DNA of 8,467 bases from an uncultured Micrococcales bacterium (GCA_903927775.1 CAIYOE010000089.1:1-8467), one strand, 5' to 3'; shown: positions 1-8,349, counted from the first letter of the stretch. The notes: generated by a model not told the origin, from the sequence alone. Translations and numbers: made by a program.

Positions 1-1685
1 AAAAATGCCCGCACGTTGGCAAGTTGCTGCCAGCGATCTCCTGGCATCTTGGCCAGCAGTGATCCCTTGCCGTGCACTACTTCGTCGTGGCTGATAGGCA
101 GCACGAACTTTTCGTCGTAGGCATAGAGCATGCTGAAAGTCAGCTCACCGTGGTGGTATTTGCGATACATCGGGTCTTTTTGGATGTACTCCAGGCTGTC
201 GTGCATCCAACCCATATTCCATTTGAAACCGTAACCTAGCCCGCCGCCGTCGGTAGGCGCACTAACGCCACCCCAACTGGTGGATTCCTCGGCGATCATC
301 ATCACGCCGGGGTTGCGCTTGTAAACGGTGGCGTTTGCCTCCTGCATAAACCGAATGGCATCGATGTTTTCACGACCGCCGTACTGGTTCGGCGACCATT
401 CACCTGCTTCGCGACTGTAGTCCAAATAGAGCATGGATGCAACGGCATCCACGCGGAGGCCATCTACGTGAAATTCCTCAATCCAATAGGTGGCATTAGC
501 CACCAAAAAGTTTCTGACCTCGGTCCGGCCAAAGTCAAAAATGTACGTTCCCCAGTCCGGGTGTTCGCCGCGACGAGGGTCCTCGTGTTCGTAAAGCGGA
601 CGACCATCGAATCGCCCAAGTGCCCATTCGTCTTTAGGGAAGTGGGCTGGTACCCAGTCCAGAATCACACCAATGCCGGCCTGGTGCAGTTTGTCTACCA
701 GGTACTTAAAGTCATCCGGGGTTCCAAAGCGCGAGGTTGGTGCAAAGTAACCGGTGACTTGGTAGCCCCAGCTCGGCGCATATGGGTGCTCTGCAACGGG
801 CATGAACTCAACGTGAGTGAATCCCAGCTGCTGAACGTAGGGGATTAGCTCCTCTGCCAACTGTCGGTAACTCAAGCCATTTCTCCAGGAACCAGCGTGC
901 AGCTCGTAGATGCTCATGGGTGACTTCAAGGCATCGCGTTTGGCGCGCACACTAAGCCAACTCTCGTCCTCCCACTGGTAGGTGCTCTCGGTCACGATCG
1001 AGGCGGTGGCAGGCGGCAATTCGGTTTGGCGAGCCAGCGGATCGATCTTGGTGATCCAGTGGCCATCCTTGGTCAGGATTTCGTATTTGTACTTGGTGCC
1101 AGCGTCCACTCCAGGAATAAAGATCTCCCAGACGCCGGTGGAACCCATCACGCGCATGGCATGAGCAACACCGTTCCAGTGGTTCATTTCGCCAACGACT
1201 CGAACCGCCTGGGCGTTGGGAGCCCAAACTGCAAATCGGGTACCGGAGGATTCACCCAGCGCGGTTGACTCCGTGTGCAAGTGCGACCCAAGTGCCTTCC
1301 AGAGTTCTTCATGGCGCCCTTCGGAAATCAGGTGAAGGTCAAGTTCGCCTAGGGTTGGCAGGTAGTGATACGGGTCATCGGTTACCCATTCCACGTCGCC
1401 CTCGTAATTGGCAATAATTCGGTAATCGGGGCTGGTTTTGGAGGCTAAAACTGCCTGCCATACTCCGTTTTCCAAGTGGGTAAGTTCCACTTGCTTTCCG
1501 CCTTCGAGGTTGGCAATCACCCTTTTGGCCAAAGGCTTCAGGCTGCGAATTACGAATCCGCCATCGATGGGGTGCACGCCCAGAATTCCATGTGGGTCGT
1601 GATATGCGCCAACACTAACCTTCCAGACGACCCCGGAATCCAGGGTGGGAGCGGAGAGATTCTTTGATGCAGCCTTGCTTGCCAT
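1..1685 (-). CDS. glgB: 1,4-alpha-glucan branching enzyme GlgB, C-terminus cut off by the window edge
   Basis: GlgB cuts an alpha-1,4-glucan chain and rejoins the piece through an alpha-1,6 bond, making the branches of glycogen-like polymers in the cytoplasm. The minus-strand frame is open from the ATG at 1685 to the edge, giving 561 residues without a stop; family members are about 730, so roughly the last quarter is outside. An N-terminal domain contains [13 protein letters not shown] (27-39), followed by a CBM48-type domain (about 145-205, [20 protein letters not shown]) and a GH13 barrel. The barrel shows DWVPAH (343-348), GLRVDAVAS with nucleophile Asp413, IAEESTSW with acid/base Glu466, and SHDEVVHGK with Asp534. 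The spacings 413-466-534 equal those of the E. coli catalytic triad 405-458-526. The start lies 8 nt after the glgE stop, so translation probably follows glgE in one transcript. The family call is very secure. Confidence 0.97.
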   Translation of the reverse strand, partial: MASKAASKNLSAPTLDSGVVWKVSVGAYHDPHGILGVHPIDGGFVIRSLKPLAKRVIANLEGGKQVELTHLENGVWQAVLASKTSPDYRIIANYEGDVEWVTDDPYHYLPTLGELDLHLISEGRHEELWKALGSHLHTESTALGESSGTRFAVWAPNAQAVRVVGEMNHWNGVAHAMRVMGSTGVWEIFIPGVDAGTKYKYEILTKDGHWITKIDPLARQTELPPATASIVTESTYQWEDESWLSVRAKRDALKSPMSIYELHAGSWRNGLSYRQLAEELIPYVQQLGFTHVEFMPVAEHPYAPSWGYQVTGYFAPTSRFGTPDDFKYLVDKLHQAGIGVILDWVPAHFPKDEWALGRFDGRPLYEHEDPRRGEHPDWGTYIFDFGRTEVRNFLVANATYWIEEFHVDGLRVDAVASMLYLDYSREAGEWSPNQYGGRENIDAIRFMQEANATVYKRNPGVMMIAEESTSWGGVSAPTDGGGLGYGFKWNMGWMHDSLEYIQKDPMYRKYHHGELTFSMLYAYDEKFVLPISHDEVVHGKGSLLAKMPGDRWQQLANVRAF

Positions 1686-1689
1686 GGTG

Positions 1690-1695
1690 TTCCCT
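1690..1695 (-). promoter_or_regulatory. Possible weak ribosome binding site of glgB
   Basis: Reading the minus strand, AGGGAA overlaps the glgE stop codon TAG and ends 4 nt before the glgB ATG. It is a partial Shine-Dalgarno match, and the tight spacing also allows translational coupling with glgE. It is the only start in the window with a purine-rich box at a plausible distance; the other starts have -10-like hexamers instead. Confidence 0.35.
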
Positions 1696-3712
1696 AGCTC
1701 TGCTCTACTCGAAGAATGTGCACTGGTTCGCCAAAGGCGTCTAGTTTCACGTAGTTATGCTCTGACCACTGATAACTTGCACCGGTGATTAGATCGGTTA
1801 CCTTGAAGCTGCTTCCTGCAGACAACCCAAGCTTTCCTAGGTCAAGGTGAACGGTGGTCTCGCGAACGGCGTGAGGGTCTGTGTTGGCTACCACAATGAT
1901 GGTGTTCGACTCTAGCGTCGGGCTGTATTGGGCATCGATGTGCTTACTGAAGCAAAGGATCGCAGGGTCGTCGGTGTTGTGAACCTCTAGGTTTCGAAGT
2001 TGCCCGAGCGCCGGGTTTTCTTTGCGAATTTGGTTGAGGCGGGTGATGTACCCAGCGATACTTCGGCCGGCCTTTTCCGCTGCCTTCCAGTCACGGGGCT
2101 TGTACTCGTACTTTTCGCTATCGATGTGTTCCTCGGCACCTTGGCGTGCCACCGATTCAATGAGTTCGTAACCCGCGTACATTCCCCAGTTTGGGGTGGC
2201 CATCGATGCAATAGCCGCACGAATCTTGTGGGCCGGTTTGCCACCGAACTGAAGGTACTGGGTCAAAATGTCTGGTGTACTGACCCAGAAATTTGGACGG
2301 AAGAAATCAGCCGTGTGGTGGGCGACCTCGGTTAGATACTGCTCAAGCTCCCACTTGCTGTTGCGCCAGGTGAAATAGGTGTAGCTCTGCTGGAAACCGG
2401 TCTTGCCAAGGGCGTGCATCATGGATGGGCGAGTGAATGCCTCCGCCAGGAAGATTACCTCGGGGTGAGCATTGTTTACCTCGCCTATCAGCCATTCCCA
2501 GAAGGCAACCGGCTTGGTGTGTGGGTTGTCCACTCGGAATATCTTGACTCCCTTAGAAATCCAAAACAGCACAATCCGCAAAACCTCGTTGTAAATACCC
2601 GCTGGATCGATATCAAAGTTGATTGGGTAGATGTCTTGGTATTTCTTGGGCGGGTTCTCCGCGTAGGCGATACTTCCGTCTGCTCGGGTAGTGAACCATT
2701 GCGGGTTGCTCTTGACCCAAGGGTGATCGGGACTAGCCTGCAAAGCTAGGTCGAGTGCGATTTCAAGTCCTAGCTTGTTGGCCTTTCGAACGAAGGCTTC
2801 GAAGTCTGCCATGGTGCCAAGATCGGGGTGAATCGCATCATGCCCGCCTGCCTCGCCGCCGATTGCCCAGGGAGAGCCCGGGTCCTGAGGCCCTACCACC
2901 AAGGTGTTGTTTGGGCCTTTTCGGTGTGAAACGCCAATCGGGTGAATCGGTGGCATGTAAAGAATGTCAAATCCCATTTCCTTGACGGCAGCGAGACGCT
3001 TGCCAGCAGTCTTGAAATTGCCGCTGGTCCAGGTTCCAGTTTTTTCATTGAAAACGGCACCTTCGCTGCGAGGGAAGAATTCGTACCAGGCTCCGCAACC
3101 AGCCAGTTTGCGCTCGCAAACTACGGTGAACTCCGCAGAGAGAGTTTCTAGCGAGCGAATCGGTTCGTCGGTGATGGCTTGTTTGATTTCTTCTGTCTCC
3201 GCCAGAGCGAATCTTGCCTCGGCAGAAGTATCGGTATCGGCCAGTTTCTGTGCGAGCGCCACCAAAAGTTTGGAGTTAGACATACTGCGCGGTTTTTGGG
3301 CTGCAGCCCTGGTGAATAGGTTCACGCCTTCCAGGAGCATTAGTTCCTGGTCGATCCCGGCATGAATTTTGATTTCGGCGTTGTGATGCCAGGTCAGGTA
3401 GTCATCTGCAAAGGCTCGAATCTTGAATCGATAATTGCCAACCTCAGTTAGGACACATTGTTTGTGCCAGGTATCAGAGCCAGGTGCGCCCGATTGCATT
3501 CGGTGAATAGTGTGCGATCCCGAAGGGCTGGTCAGCAATAGTTCGGCGGATACGTCGTCATGCCCCTCGCGAAAAACGTTAGCCGAGAAGGTAATGACCT
3601 CGCCGGCGAATGCTTTGGCCGGCCATCGACCACCATCGATGCTTGGTGAAACACCGAGTATCGGCAGGCGACCAATCGGTGATGGGTGACGGTATTCGAT
3701 TTCGTTGCTCAC
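1694..3712 (-). CDS. glgE: Alpha-1,4-glucan:maltose-1-phosphate maltosyltransferase GlgE
   Basis: GlgE transfers maltose from alpha-maltose-1-phosphate to the non-reducing end of an alpha-1,4-glucan, releasing phosphate. The 672-residue product has the usual length for the family. The N-terminal beta domain starts with [15 protein letters not shown] (20-34). The GH13_3 barrel shows YMPPIHPIG (252-260), RKGPNNT (264-270), and [10 protein letters not shown] (352-361), which carries the Asn/Lys/Tyr that bind substrate phosphate in known structures. RVDNPHTKP contains nucleophile Asp395, FLAEAFTRP acid/base Glu424, and STPDIL Asp481. These are each one residue beyond the Streptomyces coelicolor residues 394, 423 and 480. 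[11 protein letters not shown] (532-542) is a further family signature. The start is GTG at 3712; a -10-like box lies 7 nt upstream, and no clear Shine-Dalgarno site is visible. The position between glgX and glgB supports a role in alpha-glucan metabolism. All catalytic residues are present. Confidence 0.97.
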   Translation of the reverse strand: MSNEIEYRHPSPIGRLPILGVSPSIDGGRWPAKAFAGEVITFSANVFREGHDDVSAELLLTSPSGSHTIHRMQSGAPGSDTWHKQCVLTEVGNYRFKIRAFADDYLTWHHNAEIKIHAGIDQELMLLEGVNLFTRAAAQKPRSMSNSKLLVALAQKLADTDTSAEARFALAETEEIKQAITDEPIRSLETLSAEFTVVCERKLAGCGAWYEFFPRSEGAVFNEKTGTWTSGNFKTAGKRLAAVKEMGFDILYMPPIHPIGVSHRKGPNNTLVVGPQDPGSPWAIGGEAGGHDAIHPDLGTMADFEAFVRKANKLGLEIALDLALQASPDHPWVKSNPQWFTTRADGSIAYAENPPKKYQDIYPINFDIDPAGIYNEVLRIVLFWISKGVKIFRVDNPHTKPVAFWEWLIGEVNNAHPEVIFLAEAFTRPSMMHALGKTGFQQSYTYFTWRNSKWELEQYLTEVAHHTADFFRPNFWVSTPDILTQYLQFGGKPAHKIRAAIASMATPNWGMYAGYELIESVARQGAEEHIDSEKYEYKPRDWKAAEKAGRSIAGYITRLNQIRKENPALGQLRNLEVHNTDDPAILCFSKHIDAQYSPTLESNTIIVVANTDPHAVRETTVHLDLGKLGLSAGSSFKVTDLITGASYQWSEHNYVKLDAFGEPVHILRVEQS

Positions 3713-3725
3713 TCTTTGTAATTTA
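3713..3725 (-). promoter_or_regulatory. Candidate -10 element of glgE (leaderless start)
   Basis: On the minus strand TAAATT (3725 down to 3720) is followed by 7 nt and then the GTG of glgE. It fits the actinobacterial TANNNT -10 pattern, and transcription would begin at or next to the start codon. A weak -35-like CTGAAC (3747 down to 3742) lies 16 nt upstream. This suggests glgE, and with it glgB, can be transcribed independently of glgX. Motif-only evidence. Confidence 0.4.
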
Positions 3726-3774
3726 GTGAACTCCAGGACCTGTTCAGTGATTTAGCCCTAAGGCTTTACTTGTT

Positions 3775-3786
3775 CGTTGCACAACG
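3775..3786. repeat. Small dyad in the glgX-glgE gap
   Basis: CGTTG and CAACG flank a central CA, giving a 5-bp inverted repeat (CGTTGCACAACG). It lies in the 93-nt glgX-glgE gap, about 50 nt upstream of the candidate glgE -10. It could be an operator half-site pair for a LacI-type sugar regulator or a chance match. It is too short and lacks the T-run needed for a terminator. Confidence 0.25.
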
Positions 3787-3805
3787 CTGGTTCTCTTTGG
3801 CTGCC

Positions 3806-5884
3806 CTAGCCAGCTATTGATTGGCCCTTGACTCGCAAAAGTGCCATCGATGCACCGGACATAATCAACTCAGATTCGCCGGCAATTTCGGTGATTTCGG
3901 TCGGTGGTAGTTCCCAAGCGCTATTCCAAAGCAACTCGTAGGTTTCGACCCCGAGCTCCTTTGGCAACTGAACAATCAATTCGGTTTCCGCACCGTGAAC
4001 AACTAGCAGAGTCTCGTTGGTTGCGCCATCGATGCCAATGTTTTGACTAAAACGCATCACAGTCCTGGTCTCGGAGTTCTGCCAATCCTCGCCCGTCATC
4101 ATTTGCCCATTGGAGTTGAACCAGCGAATCCGGTCGAGGCCAACATCGATGCGTTCGAATGATCCGAAGTTATTTGGACGCAGGGTCGGGTTATCCTTGC
4201 GGAGCCTGGTCAGGTAACTAAACGTGGCTTCGACATCCTGCTGTGCTCTACTGAGGTCCCAGTTAACCCAACTTAGGTTTGAGTCTTGGCAGTAGGCGTT
4301 GTTGTTGCCAAGTTGAGACTTACCGCGCTCATCGCCAGCGGTGACCATGGGTATTCCAGCGCTAAACAACAGCGTTCCAAGCAGATTTCGAGCGCTCTTG
4401 CGTCTCATCGCTCGAATGCCTGGGTCAGCGGTGTCTCCCTCAACTCCAAAGTTGAAGGAGTAGTTGTTATTCGTGCCGTCGCGGTTGCTCTCGCCGTTTA
4501 CCTGGTTGTGCTTGACGTTATAGGAAACAAGATCCTTCAACGTGAAACCATCGTGCGCGGTAACAAAGTTGACAGTTCCAAGAGGTCCTTGAGTTCCCCC
4601 AACGATATCTCCTGATCCGGCCAGGCGAGTTGCTAAATCGCCAACGCCATTCCAGTACTTTCCGCTGTTTCGAGCGTTGGCAAGATCGGTAAGCCAGAAC
4701 TTGCGAACGCTGTCGCGGTACCGGTCGTTCCACTCGCTGAAGCGATCGGGAAAGTTGCCGGTCTGCCAACCTCCCAGGCCCACATCCCAGGGTTCCACAA
4801 TCAGCTTTGCCTGCGAAACAATTGGGTCAGACTGCATGGCGTTTAACAGTGGGTGATTCGGGTTGAAGGTGTTGCTTTCGTCGCGCGCCAGAGTGGCCGC
4901 AAGGTCAAACCTAAAGCCATCGATCTGCATCACTTCGGTCCAGTAGCGCAGGCTGTCCATGGTCAGGTCCACTACGTGAGGATTCGCAAAGTTCAACGAG
5001 TTACCGCAGCCAGTGGTGTCCTGATACCACCCTTTGTCGTCTAGCCGGTAGTAACTTGAGTTATCCAGACCTCGGTAGCTGTAGGTGAGTCCACCTCCGC
5101 CACCTTCGGCAGTGTGGTTGTATACCACGTCGAGAATCACCTCGATTCCGGCACGGTGTAGCTCGCGAATGGCCGTCTTTAATTCATTGATGATGAACTC
5201 TGGCCCTTTTTCGCGCATCTTTCCGGAGGCGTATCGTGGATGCGCGGAGAAAAAGTTGATGGTGTTGTAACCCCAGTAGTTAAACAACCCCATGTTCATG
5301 AGCCTTGGCTCAGAAATGAACATTTGTACCGGGAGCAGTTCCACCGAAGTCACACCGATTTTTAGAAGGTGTTGGATGGTGTCTGGGTGTCCGAGTGCGG
5401 CGTACGTGCCTCGGATGTCGTCTGAGAGTGCCGGGTTTCCGCGAGTAAGTCCGCGCGCGTGCGCCTCGTAAATGATTGTTTGGTCCAGGGGAACGCGTGG
5501 TTTTTCAACGCCTTGCCAGTCAAACTCCTCGGAGATAGCTACGCAATAATACTCGCGGGCTGAAAGGCGCTCGACGGCTTTGGCATAGGGGTCGATCAAA
5601 AGCAACGATGGGTTAAACGCGTTCCTTGGTGCGGAAGGTCCGTCGGCTTTTAGTGCATACTTTACGCCGACCTTCAGTTCAGGAGTGCTTGCCTCCCAGA
5701 TGTCGTATTCGCCCTTGGTCAGGTCGATGTACTTGATGACATTTCTTGGATTAGACGGATCGAGAATGCAAAGTTGCAACCAAGATGCCGTAGCCGAGTA
5801 AACGCGAATGTATCCAACGCCATCGGCAAAGGTAACGCCCAGGCGGTGTGGATTGATTTGGATGTTTGTAACTGTGTTCGGCAT
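3806..5884 (-). CDS. glgX: Glycogen debranching enzyme GlgX (isoamylase-type, GH13_11)
   Basis: GlgX hydrolyses alpha-1,6 branch points of glycogen or limit dextrins in the cytoplasm, releasing short malto-oligosaccharides. From ATG 5884 the product is 692 residues. A compact N-terminal CBM48-like domain (about 10-100, ending DPYAKA) precedes a GH13 barrel. The barrel shows YWGYN (203-207), DVVYNHT (252-258), GFRFDLAATLAR with nucleophile Asp327, LIVEPWDVG with acid/base Glu364, and VTAHDGFTLKDLVSYN with Asp445. GNNNAYCQDSNLSWVNW (526-542) is typical of GlgX. The frame is open up to another ATG at 5968, but those 28 extra residues lie in AT-rich intergenic DNA next to the divergent promoter and do not look like GlgX, so 5884 is preferred. 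In some actinobacteria the same family (TreX) works with TreY/TreZ to make trehalose. No trehalose gene is visible here, so that alternative is open. Confidence 0.95.
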   Translation of the reverse strand: MPNTVTNIQINPHRLGVTFADGVGYIRVYSATASWLQLCILDPSNPRNVIKYIDLTKGEYDIWEASTPELKVGVKYALKADGPSAPRNAFNPSLLLIDPYAKAVERLSAREYYCVAISEEFDWQGVEKPRVPLDQTIIYEAHARGLTRGNPALSDDIRGTYAALGHPDTIQHLLKIGVTSVELLPVQMFISEPRLMNMGLFNYWGYNTINFFSAHPRYASGKMREKGPEFIINELKTAIRELHRAGIEVILDVVYNHTAEGGGGGLTYSYRGLDNSSYYRLDDKGWYQDTTGCGNSLNFANPHVVDLTMDSLRYWTEVMQIDGFRFDLAATLARDESNTFNPNHPLLNAMQSDPIVSQAKLIVEPWDVGLGGWQTGNFPDRFSEWNDRYRDSVRKFWLTDLANARNSGKYWNGVGDLATRLAGSGDIVGGTQGPLGTVNFVTAHDGFTLKDLVSYNVKHNQVNGESNRDGTNNNYSFNFGVEGDTADPGIRAMRRKSARNLLGTLLFSAGIPMVTAGDERGKSQLGNNNAYCQDSNLSWVNWDLSRAQQDVEATFSYLTRLRKDNPTLRPNNFGSFERIDVGLDRIRWFNSNGQMMTGEDWQNSETRTVMRFSQNIGIDGATNETLLVVHGAETELIVQLPKELGVETYELLWNSAWELPPTEITEIAGESELIMSGASMALLRVKGQSIAG

Positions 5885-5898
5885 TGCTGAGAATCTTA
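5885..5898 (-). promoter_or_regulatory. Candidate -10 element of glgX (leaderless start)
   Basis: Minus-strand TAAGAT (5898 down to 5893) is followed by 8 nt and then the chosen ATG of glgX. No Shine-Dalgarno sequence is seen between them, so the transcript may start at or just before the ATG. This also supports the 5884 start over the ATG at 5968. A -35 box is not evident. Confidence 0.4.
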
Positions 5899-5913
5899 CT
5901 TTGTAAAAACCGA

Positions 5914-5935
5914 CTAACTCTTTACTAAAAGTTAG
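5914..5935. repeat. Imperfect inverted repeat in the divergent glgX-desulfurase promoter region
   Basis: CTAACT (5914-5919) and AGTTAG (5930-5935) are perfectly complementary arms around a 10-nt spacer. After one mismatch, two more A-T pairs can form inside. The repeat covers the expected -35 region of the candidate glgX promoter and lies about 40 nt upstream of the candidate desulfurase -10. It may be an operator, or a weak hairpin in an untranslated region. Function unknown. Confidence 0.35.
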
Positions 5936-5975
5936 GTTCCTGCGAAAGCCAATCAAACTTATTTTCAACTCAAAC

Positions 5976-5987
5976 TAGGCTTGTTCC
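5976..5987 (+). promoter_or_regulatory. Candidate -10 element of the cysteine desulfurase (leaderless start)
   Basis: TAGGCT (5976-5981) matches the actinobacterial TANNNT -10 pattern and is followed by 6 nt and then GTG. The 17 bases from 5975 to 5991 match the ligA start region (8346-8362) at 15 positions. There is no Shine-Dalgarno sequence. A -35 box is not evident. Confidence 0.5.
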
Positions 5988-7172
5988 GTGGGCACTTATC
6001 TAGATCACGCCGCTACAACTCCGCTTAGGCCCTCCGTTGTGGCACTAATGACGCAATCCTTGCTGACCCAGGGCAACGCTTCGTCAGTCCACAGCTTCGG
6101 TCAAAGAGCCAGGCAAGTAGTAGAGCAAGCCCGAGAGGATATCGCGGCTTCCTTAACAGCCGATCGCAATGAAGTCATATTCACTTCGGGAGGCACCGAA
6201 GCCGACAACCTTGCGATTCAGGGACTTTACTCGAGTCGTAACCGTGGCGACGAATTCAAGCGACCAATCGTTATCTCTGCAGCAACCGAGCACCACGCCG
6301 TTTTGGAACCTATCGAATGGTTGGTTGCAAACCGCGGCGCTCAAGTTCATTTGCTTCAAACCGACATCAATGGCCACATCAGCCTCACTGAATTGGAGCA
6401 GTTTCTGGCCCAAAATGCTGCTGAAGTAGCCCTGATTTCATTGATGTGGGTCAATAACGAGACTGGGGTCATCCAGGACATCCCTGCCATTAGCCGATTG
6501 GCTGAACGGTTCGATGTGCCTGTACACAGCGATGCAGTAGCCGCTCTGGGCCACATGCCAGTTGATTTTGCCGCAAGCGGATTGGCGGCCATGAGTATCA
6601 CCGGCCACAAAATCGGCGGGCCGGTGGGTCAGGGTGCGCTTTTGGTGTCTCGCAAGACCAAACTGGATCCAATTTTCCACGGCGGGGGACACGAGCGTGG
6701 AATGCGCCCGGGAACCCTAGATCCAGCAGGTTCCAGTGCCTTGGCGCTCGCGGTCAAAAGCGCAGTTGCAGATTTACCCGCCGAGGTTGGCGCCTGGCTG
6801 GAATTGAATCGGCGGGTGGTGGAAGGTGTGGCAAGCGCGGTTCCAGAGGCAATTTTGGTGGCCGGTGAACTAGAAGTGGTCTCCGAGCGAGTGCCGAATA
6901 TCGTGGACTTTATCTTTCCAGGCTGCTCCGGCGACTCGCTCCTCTTTCTGCTGGATGCCTGTGGAGTCGCGGTCTCTAATGGATCGGCTTGCACGGCAGG
7001 AGTTACCAGCGCATCGCATGTTTTGCTTGCCATGGGTTACTCTCAGCGCGATGCATCGTCTTGTGTGCGCGTCTCGCTTGGGCACACCAGCACCGAGTCG
7101 GACATCGATGCCTTTTTGCAATACTTACCTGAGGCGTATGAACGCGCAAAGGCTGCCGGATTCACCTCCTAA
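5988..7172 (+). CDS. iscS: Cysteine desulfurase, IscS/NifS family
   Basis: This PLP enzyme converts cysteine to alanine and carries the released sulfur as a cysteine persulfide for tRNA thiolation and Fe-S assembly. The 394-residue product starts with MGTYLDHAATTP, the normal family N-terminus, which supports the GTG start. Visible motifs are SGGTEADN (67-74), TEHHAVL with His102 stacking on PLP, NNETG (156-160), Asp182 for the pyridine nitrogen, TGHK with Schiff-base Lys208, GGGHERGMRPGT (232-243), and SNGSACTAG with catalytic Cys335. The spacing from Cys335 to SHVL matches IscS-type enzymes, not SufS. Oddity: the DAxQ motif after Asp182 reads DAVA, so the Gln that contacts the PLP phenolic oxygen (Gln183 in E. 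coli IscS) is Ala185. mnmA begins 40 nt downstream, with no terminator between, so MnmA is a likely sulfur recipient. The symbol is by family; an Isc operon is not seen. Confidence 0.93.
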   Translation: MGTYLDHAATTPLRPSVVALMTQSLLTQGNASSVHSFGQRARQVVEQAREDIAASLTADRNEVIFTSGGTEADNLAIQGLYSSRNRGDEFKRPIVISAATEHHAVLEPIEWLVANRGAQVHLLQTDINGHISLTELEQFLAQNAAEVALISLMWVNNETGVIQDIPAISRLAERFDVPVHSDAVAALGHMPVDFAASGLAAMSITGHKIGGPVGQGALLVSRKTKLDPIFHGGGHERGMRPGTLDPAGSSALALAVKSAVADLPAEVGAWLELNRRVVEGVASAVPEAILVAGELEVVSERVPNIVDFIFPGCSGDSLLFLLDACGVAVSNGSACTAGVTSASHVLLAMGYSQRDASSCVRVSLGHTSTESDIDAFLQYLPEAYERAKAAGFTS

Positions 7173-7193
7173 ACGGTTAGGTTTTTGGCCCCT

Positions 7194-7218
7194 TTTCACG
7201 GACAATTGACCTGTGAAA
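7194..7218. repeat. Inverted repeat spanning the mnmA start codon
   Basis: TTTCAC (7194-7199) is complementary to GTGAAA (7213-7218), the first two codons of mnmA, with 13 nt between. A CAATTG palindrome (7203-7208) sits near the centre. In a read-through transcript from the desulfurase promoter the arms could pair and sequester the start codon; in DNA the dyad would bracket the candidate -10. Only 6 bp, so chance is quite possible. Confidence 0.25.
7201..7212 (+). promoter_or_regulatory. Weak candidate -10 element of mnmA
   Basis: GACAAT (7201-7206) is followed by 6 nt and the GTG of mnmA, the same spacing as at the desulfurase and ligA starts, but the hexamer lacks the first T of TANNNT. 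No Shine-Dalgarno sequence precedes the GTG. mnmA may have its own leaderless transcript in addition to read-through from the upstream gene. Confidence 0.3.
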
Positions 7219-8349
7219 GTTCTTGCAGCAATGTCCGGTGGCGTCGACTCCGCAGTGGCCGCCGCCCGCGCCGTCGAGGCAGGGCACGAGGTAGTTGGCG
7301 TGCATTTAGCGCTTAGCCGAAATGCCGGCACACTCCGCACCGGCTCTCGCGGTTGCTGCACGATCGAAGACAGTATGGATGCCCAAAGGGCTGCGAACCT
7401 TCTGGGTATTCCGTTTTACGTTTGGGACTTCTCCGAGAAGTTCAAAGCCGAGGTCGTAGACGACTTTATTGCTGAATATTCGGCAGGTCGAACCCCAAAC
7501 CCATGCATGCGCTGTAACGAGCGAATCAAGTTCGCGGCCCTACTGGAAAAAGCTTTGGCGCTTGGCTTTGATGCCGTGGCCACCGGACACTACGCCGAGG
7601 TGCGCGAGGGCGAGTCGGGTTCCTTGGAGCTTCATCGTTCTCCTGCACTGGCAAAAGACCAGAGCTATGTTTTGGGCGTGCTAACCGCCGAGGAACTCAA
7701 GCACGTGATGTTCCCAATCGGTGCCAGTGCCGATAAAGCTAGCGTTCGCGCCGAGGCCGATGCTCGCGGACTTTCGGTGGCCAATAAGCCTGATTCATAC
7801 GACATCTGTTTCATCCCAGAGGGCGATACTCAGGATTGGCTAGCCGACAAAGTCGGTGTCGCTCCAGGAGCGATTGTGGACCGCGATGGTTCGGTTTTGG
7901 GTCAGCACCAAGGGGCTCACGGCTACACGGTTGGTCAGCGCAAGGGCTTAAATATTGGGCGTCCAGCCATCGATGGAAAACCGCGTTATGTGCTTGAAAT
8001 TCGCCCCAAGGAAAACACCGTTGTGGTTGGCCCACAAGAGGCTCTTGCAATCGCCGAGCTAGCCGGTAGCCGTTATACCTGGTGCGGGCTTGGTCCTGTC
8101 GATGAATCGTCTTGGTTCGACTGCCACGTGCAGGTTCGGGCTCACGGAGACGCGCTCGAGGCCGCCGCCGCTGTCATCGATGGAGAACTTGTGATCCGAC
8201 TAAATGAGCCGGTTTACGGAGTGGCTCCCGGGCAGACTGCGGTGCTTTACCTTGGCAGCAGAGTACTTGGTCAGACCACTATCGATCGCACCGTGAGCGC
8301 TGTGGACAACCCGGTTTTGGCCGGTAAAAATGTTGGCGCCAACGCCTAG
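7213..8349 (+). CDS. mnmA: tRNA-specific 2-thiouridylase MnmA
   Basis: MnmA activates U34 of Lys, Glu and Gln tRNAs with ATP and replaces its 2-oxygen by sulfur, a modification needed for accurate decoding. The 378-residue product has the PP-loop SGGVDS (8-13), [14 protein letters not shown] (94-107) with nucleophile Cys101, ATGHYA (123-128), KDQSYVLG (148-155), and DICFIPEGD with the persulfide-forming Cys199, the same number as in E. coli. [13 protein letters not shown] (237-249) leads into the C-terminal beta domains. The stretch after HLALS, with a CC pair at 48-49, is typical of actinobacterial members. The GTG start gives [13 protein letters not shown], the normal N-terminus. It sits 40 nt after the desulfurase, its probable sulfur donor; no TusABCDE relay genes are in the window, as expected for this phylum. 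All catalytic residues are present. Confidence 0.97.
   Translation: MKVLAAMSGGVDSAVAAARAVEAGHEVVGVHLALSRNAGTLRTGSRGCCTIEDSMDAQRAANLLGIPFYVWDFSEKFKAEVVDDFIAEYSAGRTPNPCMRCNERIKFAALLEKALALGFDAVATGHYAEVREGESGSLELHRSPALAKDQSYVLGVLTAEELKHVMFPIGASADKASVRAEADARGLSVANKPDSYDICFIPEGDTQDWLADKVGVAPGAIVDRDGSVLGQHQGAHGYTVGQRKGLNIGRPAIDGKPRYVLEIRPKENTVVVGPQEALAIAELAGSRYTWCGLGPVDESSWFDCHVQVRAHGDALEAAAAVIDGELVIRLNEPVYGVAPGQTAVLYLGSRVLGQTTIDRTVSAVDNPVLAGKNVGANA

Noticed and set aside
468..3365. Several plus-strand open frames of 60-133 codons opposite glgB and glgE
   Set aside because: They lie antisense to intact genes with all catalytic motifs, have no recognisable domains and have biased, low-complexity compositions typical of shadow frames.
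3713..3805. Rho-independent terminator after glgX
   Set aside because: The AGCC/GGCT pair near 3764-3775 and the CGTTG/CAACG dyad are only 4-5 bp and are not followed by a U-tract on the minus strand.
5885..5968. N-terminal extension of glgX from an upstream ATG at 5968 (28 extra residues)
   Set aside because: The extra stretch is AT-rich, has no GlgX similarity that I recognise, would start only 19 nt from the divergent desulfurase start, and would override the -10 candidate before 5884.
6153..7121. Minus-strand open frames opposite the cysteine desulfurase
   Set aside because: They are antisense shadows of a well-conserved gene, with no recognisable family or start signal.
7173..7212. Terminator between the desulfurase and mnmA
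   Set aside because: No GC-rich hairpin followed by a T-run is present; the T-rich stretch near 7182-7186 has no stem before it.
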